From NCBI GenBank assembly GCA_003978375.1, contig QNZW01000063.1, positions 1 through 7,474 of the forward strand: a stretch of 7,474 nucleotides of DNA, written 5' to 3'. Both the position numbers and the translations under genes were made by a program. The notes below the pieces were generated by a model that worked only from the letters and a program-made list of their open reading frames with translations, did not search any database and was not told where the DNA came from. This document shows, piece after piece, positions 5,509-7,474 of the stretch. Source of the stretch: Sulfurovum sp. (GTDB lineage: Bacteria; Campylobacterota; Campylobacteria; Campylobacterales; Sulfurovaceae). Within the stretch, counting starts at the first letter, position 1, and each line of letters begins with the position of its first letter.

Positions 5509-6123
5509 ATGAAAAAGATAATTACAACTTCTGTAGCAGTAGCTGCATTGTTAACAAGTGTGCAAGCTGACTTTAGCTTTGGAGATATGTTCAAAGATAT
5601 GAAAGAGGCAGCAATTAGTATGAGTAAAGATGCCAAAGATTCTGTCACTTCAGTCAAAGATGGTATGGTCGAAACATCTAAAAGTGCAGAAAGAACTGTA
5701 AGTACTGTAAGTAAAGATGCCAAAGATTCAACAGTCAAAATGTCTGATGATTTAAAAACAACAGAAGTATCTACCTCTAAAGATTCAAGAGATTCTGTTA
5801 CTGCTGTATCTACTGATACAAAAGAGTCCATTACGAATACCACAAAAGATATGAAAGACTCTGCAACCATTGCTTCTAAAGATATGAAAGATTCTGCACT
5901 TGCTGTATCTAAAGATATGAATGATGCGACAAAAAGCATCTCTACAGACACAACATCTTCTATCAAAACAGTATCTGATGCAGTAAACGACTCGGTTGAC
6001 ACAGTTTCCGACTCAGCCACAGAAACAACAACGACTGTTAAAAATACTGCTGGTACAGTAAGCAAAACTATCTCTGCCGAAGAGTATGAAGAATATATGA
6101 AATTAAAAAATGCTTCACACTAA
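5509..6123 (+). CDS. Exported hendecad-repeat protein, paralogue B (long)
   Basis: This is a 204-residue exported protein. The signal peptide is MKKIITTSVAVAALLTSVQA (1-20), then DFSFGDMFKDMKEAA. A hendecad at 39-49 and a heptad KDGMVET (50-56) precede eleven contiguous 11-residue units (57-177), for example SKDAKDSTVKM, SKDMKDSALAV and STDTTSSIKTV. A second heptad KNTAGTV (178-184) follows. The tail SKTISAEEYEEYMKLKNASH breaks the pattern, is acidic and then basic, and contains the only tyrosines. The composition is dominated by S, T, D, K, A and V. It is collinear with paralogue A for 161 residues without a gap, then carries 43 more residues. A soluble elongated helical protein in the periplasm, or on the surface, is inferred. 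Resemblance to LEA group 3 proteins is in repeat length and amphipathicity only, not clear homology. Confidence 0.87.
   Translation: MKKIITTSVAVAALLTSVQADFSFGDMFKDMKEAAISMSKDAKDSVTSVKDGMVETSKSAERTVSTVSKDAKDSTVKMSDDLKTTEVSTSKDSRDSVTAVSTDTKESITNTTKDMKDSATIASKDMKDSALAVSKDMNDATKSISTDTTSSIKTVSDAVNDSVDTVSDSATETTTTVKNTAGTVSKTISAEEYEEYMKLKNASH
5623..6060 (+). repeat. In-frame 33-bp degenerate tandem repeats in paralogue B
   Basis: Each 33-nt unit encodes one hendecad; eleven run without interruption from 5677 to 6039, after one unit (5623-5655) and a 21-nt heptad insert (5656-5676). Units around 5842-5940 are the most alike (AAAGATATGAAAGA cores at about 5845 and 5878). A further 21-nt heptad (6040-6060) closes the array. 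Confidence 0.8.
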
Positions 6124-6134
6124 ATAATATCTAC

Positions 6135-6163
6135 AAAAGCTGCCATTACCTTTGGTAGCTTTT
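6135..6163 (+). terminator. Rho-independent terminator of paralogue B
   Basis: An 11-bp stem AAAAGCTGCCA (6135-6145) / TGGTAGCTTTT (6153-6163), with one G-U pair, closes a 7-nt loop. The right arm supplies the T run. It begins 12 nt after the stop codon. Confidence 0.77.
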
Positions 6164-6215
6164 ATCACTTCTTCCTAAAAATCATAACTTTATTTTATTA
6201 TATGTATTAATTATG

Positions 6216-6224
6216 TGTTACAAT
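6216..6224 (+). promoter_or_regulatory. Candidate extended -10 promoter of the DUF302 gene
   Basis: TGTTACAAT matches an extended -10 (TGn followed by TACAAT), 34 nt before the ATG at 6259. It lies after the paralogue B terminator, which fits independent transcription. No convincing -35 is seen. Confidence 0.45.
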
Positions 6225-6258
6225 ATTGATTAATAACTAAAACTAAAGGAAAATACTT

Positions 6259-7474
6259 ATGAAGCATTTCATAAATAAAATACTCTATACATTTTCTCTA
6301 TTCTTGCCCATAATACTTTTGGCTACCACTACACCCGAAGAAATATCACAAACAACAGGAAATAGTCATATTAAAAATCTTGCTATTTTTTATACTATTC
6401 AAGGAAAAATTGAAGACAAATATAATATCTTTGTAGAAAAAAAGCTTAAAAGCATTGGTTTTAATCTCACTGATCCACATAAAAGAGTGAATGACCAATA
6501 TAAAACAAAATGGGGTTCTAGTGTACTTGATGTACTCTCTTTTATGCCGGTTGTGAATGATAGTGTCGTCCTACCACTTCTCAATATAGATCCACGTATT
6601 GCAGGATTTTCTCCTTTTAATATGCTCATTTATAAAAAATTAGATGAAAACGTGACACATGTTGGTCATCTTCTGCCTCAAACTATGCTAAATATTTTAG
6701 AGATCCATAATGAAGAAGTAAGAAAAAAATTCTCTGCACCTTTTCAAAAACTAGATGAAACCATCTCTAAAAATTTAGGCGGAAAAGTCTCTTATATGCC
6801 CTATACAAAACTTCCTAAACAGACAATGATTCATTTTGAATATACTTTTGATACACCCGATAACATGGAAGATTTTATTGATGAATTCCAAAATAAATTT
6901 GAATTGGCATTTATCAATAAAGGGTATCTCATAGCAGGATATCATAATTTTATGGAAGCCACAGACGATGCTGAAAAGATACTTGCAGACTATGATGCTT
7001 TTTGGACCTATTCTTTATGTCATCTCGAATTCTCATACAATATGTTTGATACTATGAAGGCTAGACCTGAGGCAGGACTTTTTGCACCATGCACAATGTA
7101 TATGTATATTAAAAAAGGTTCTAACAAAGTTGTTGTAGGAATGTTTAGACTGCATAATTGGTCTGATGCTTTAAATATCACCAATCCCGAACAACTCAAG
7201 TTCGTAGAAAAACTAGATAGAGAAATACCAGAAATTCTTACACATTTTGGTATGAAGGCTGGGAAGAATATAAATCCTTTAACTATGCCTCAAAACAAAA
7301 TAACAACAGAAAAAGTGACCCAAAATGAAGTACCTAAAATAACTTCTACTACAAACCATACTACAGCAATAGAGACAAACACGTCAGAAGAGGAGAATGT
7401 ACTAGAGATTATACTCCCTACTGTCCCTACACCTCCAAAAGTTATCAAGGTTATAGGAGGTAGCACCAATACCG
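6259..7474 (+). CDS. Exported protein with two DUF302-like domains (3' end outside window)
   Basis: The frame is open for 405 codons from ATG 6259 to the window end, with AAAGGA (6245-6250) 8 nt before it. A signal peptide covers about 1-22 (MKHFINKILYTFSLFLPIILLA). Residues about 40-150 resemble one DUF302 domain: SVLDVLSFMPVVNDSVVLPL, then DPRIAGFSPFNMLIYKK. Residues about 190-302 resemble a second: SLCHLEFSYNMF, then PEAGLFAPCTMYMYIKKG and VVVGMFRLHNW. The second copy keeps the family-typical cysteines C254 and C278 (PC motif); the first has PF in the equivalent place and no cysteine. From about 343 the sequence becomes a low-complexity T, N, E, P linker (TTEKVTQNEVPK, ILPTVPTPPK), suggesting another segment follows outside the window. 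DUF302 proteins are widespread, often periplasmic, and of unsettled function. The domain call is by eye. It stands in the same direction after the hendecad-repeat genes but has its own promoter candidate. Confidence 0.82.
   Translation, partial: MKHFINKILYTFSLFLPIILLATTTPEEISQTTGNSHIKNLAIFYTIQGKIEDKYNIFVEKKLKSIGFNLTDPHKRVNDQYKTKWGSSVLDVLSFMPVVNDSVVLPLLNIDPRIAGFSPFNMLIYKKLDENVTHVGHLLPQTMLNILEIHNEEVRKKFSAPFQKLDETISKNLGGKVSYMPYTKLPKQTMIHFEYTFDTPDNMEDFIDEFQNKFELAFINKGYLIAGYHNFMEATDDAEKILADYDAFWTYSLCHLEFSYNMFDTMKARPEAGLFAPCTMYMYIKKGSNKVVVGMFRLHNWSDALNITNPEQLKFVEKLDREIPEILTHFGMKAGKNINPLTMPQNKITTEKVTQNEVPKITSTTNHTTAIETNTSEEENVLEIILPTVPTPPKVIKVIGGSTNT

Noticed and set aside
4885..6060. 33-nt periodicity as a possible CRISPR array
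   Set aside because: The units are contiguous without spacers, are diverged, stay in one reading frame, and encode a regular protein repeat.
5481..6065. A 194-codon open frame on the minus strand across paralogue B
   Set aside because: It mirrors the 33-bp repeats of the plus-strand gene, gives a low-complexity protein, and has no ribosome binding site. The plus strand has a signal peptide, a binding site and a terminator.

Overview
The window is very AT-rich, uses AAGGA-type ribosome binding sites, has short intergenic gaps and carries many exported proteins. Together with a DUF302 protein, a c-type cytochrome and a short efflux-type adaptor, this suggests a Campylobacterota (epsilonproteobacterial) chromosome of the Sulfurovum/Sulfurimonas type. 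That placement is inferred from overall style; there is no rRNA or marker gene here to confirm it. No tRNA, rRNA, insertion sequence, integrase or CRISPR array was seen.

Left part (1-969): the start of a lipoprotein gene runs leftward off the window edge. It diverges from a gene for a 200-residue outer-membrane beta-barrel protein, which ends in a clear hairpin terminator.

Middle (970-4535): five genes lie on the minus strand. In transcription order they are a cytochrome c'-like periplasmic haem protein, a short HlyD/RND-type periplasmic adaptor (8-bp gap, probably one transcript), a DJ-1/PfpI family protein with its own candidate promoter, a small two-helix membrane protein 3 bp behind it, and a DUF2130 protein (zinc knuckle, long coiled coil, nuclease-like C-terminal domain).

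Right part (4536-7474): after a divergent, roughly 12% GC intergenic stretch come three plus-strand genes for exported proteins. Two are tandem paralogues, about 60% identical by hand count, made almost entirely of 11-residue (hendecad) repeats behind a signal peptide. Each has a terminator behind it. The third is an exported protein with two DUF302-like domains, cut by the window end.

The most unusual element is the tandem hendecad-repeat pair. The two proteins align without gaps for 161 residues, share a register-shifting 18-residue block, and differ at the C-terminus. The first ends at a TAA beyond which the DNA still resembles the second for several codons, pointing to a recent loss of the tail. 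Seven of the ten genes encode exported or envelope proteins, so the locus looks envelope-oriented, but no shared pathway can be proved from the sequence alone.
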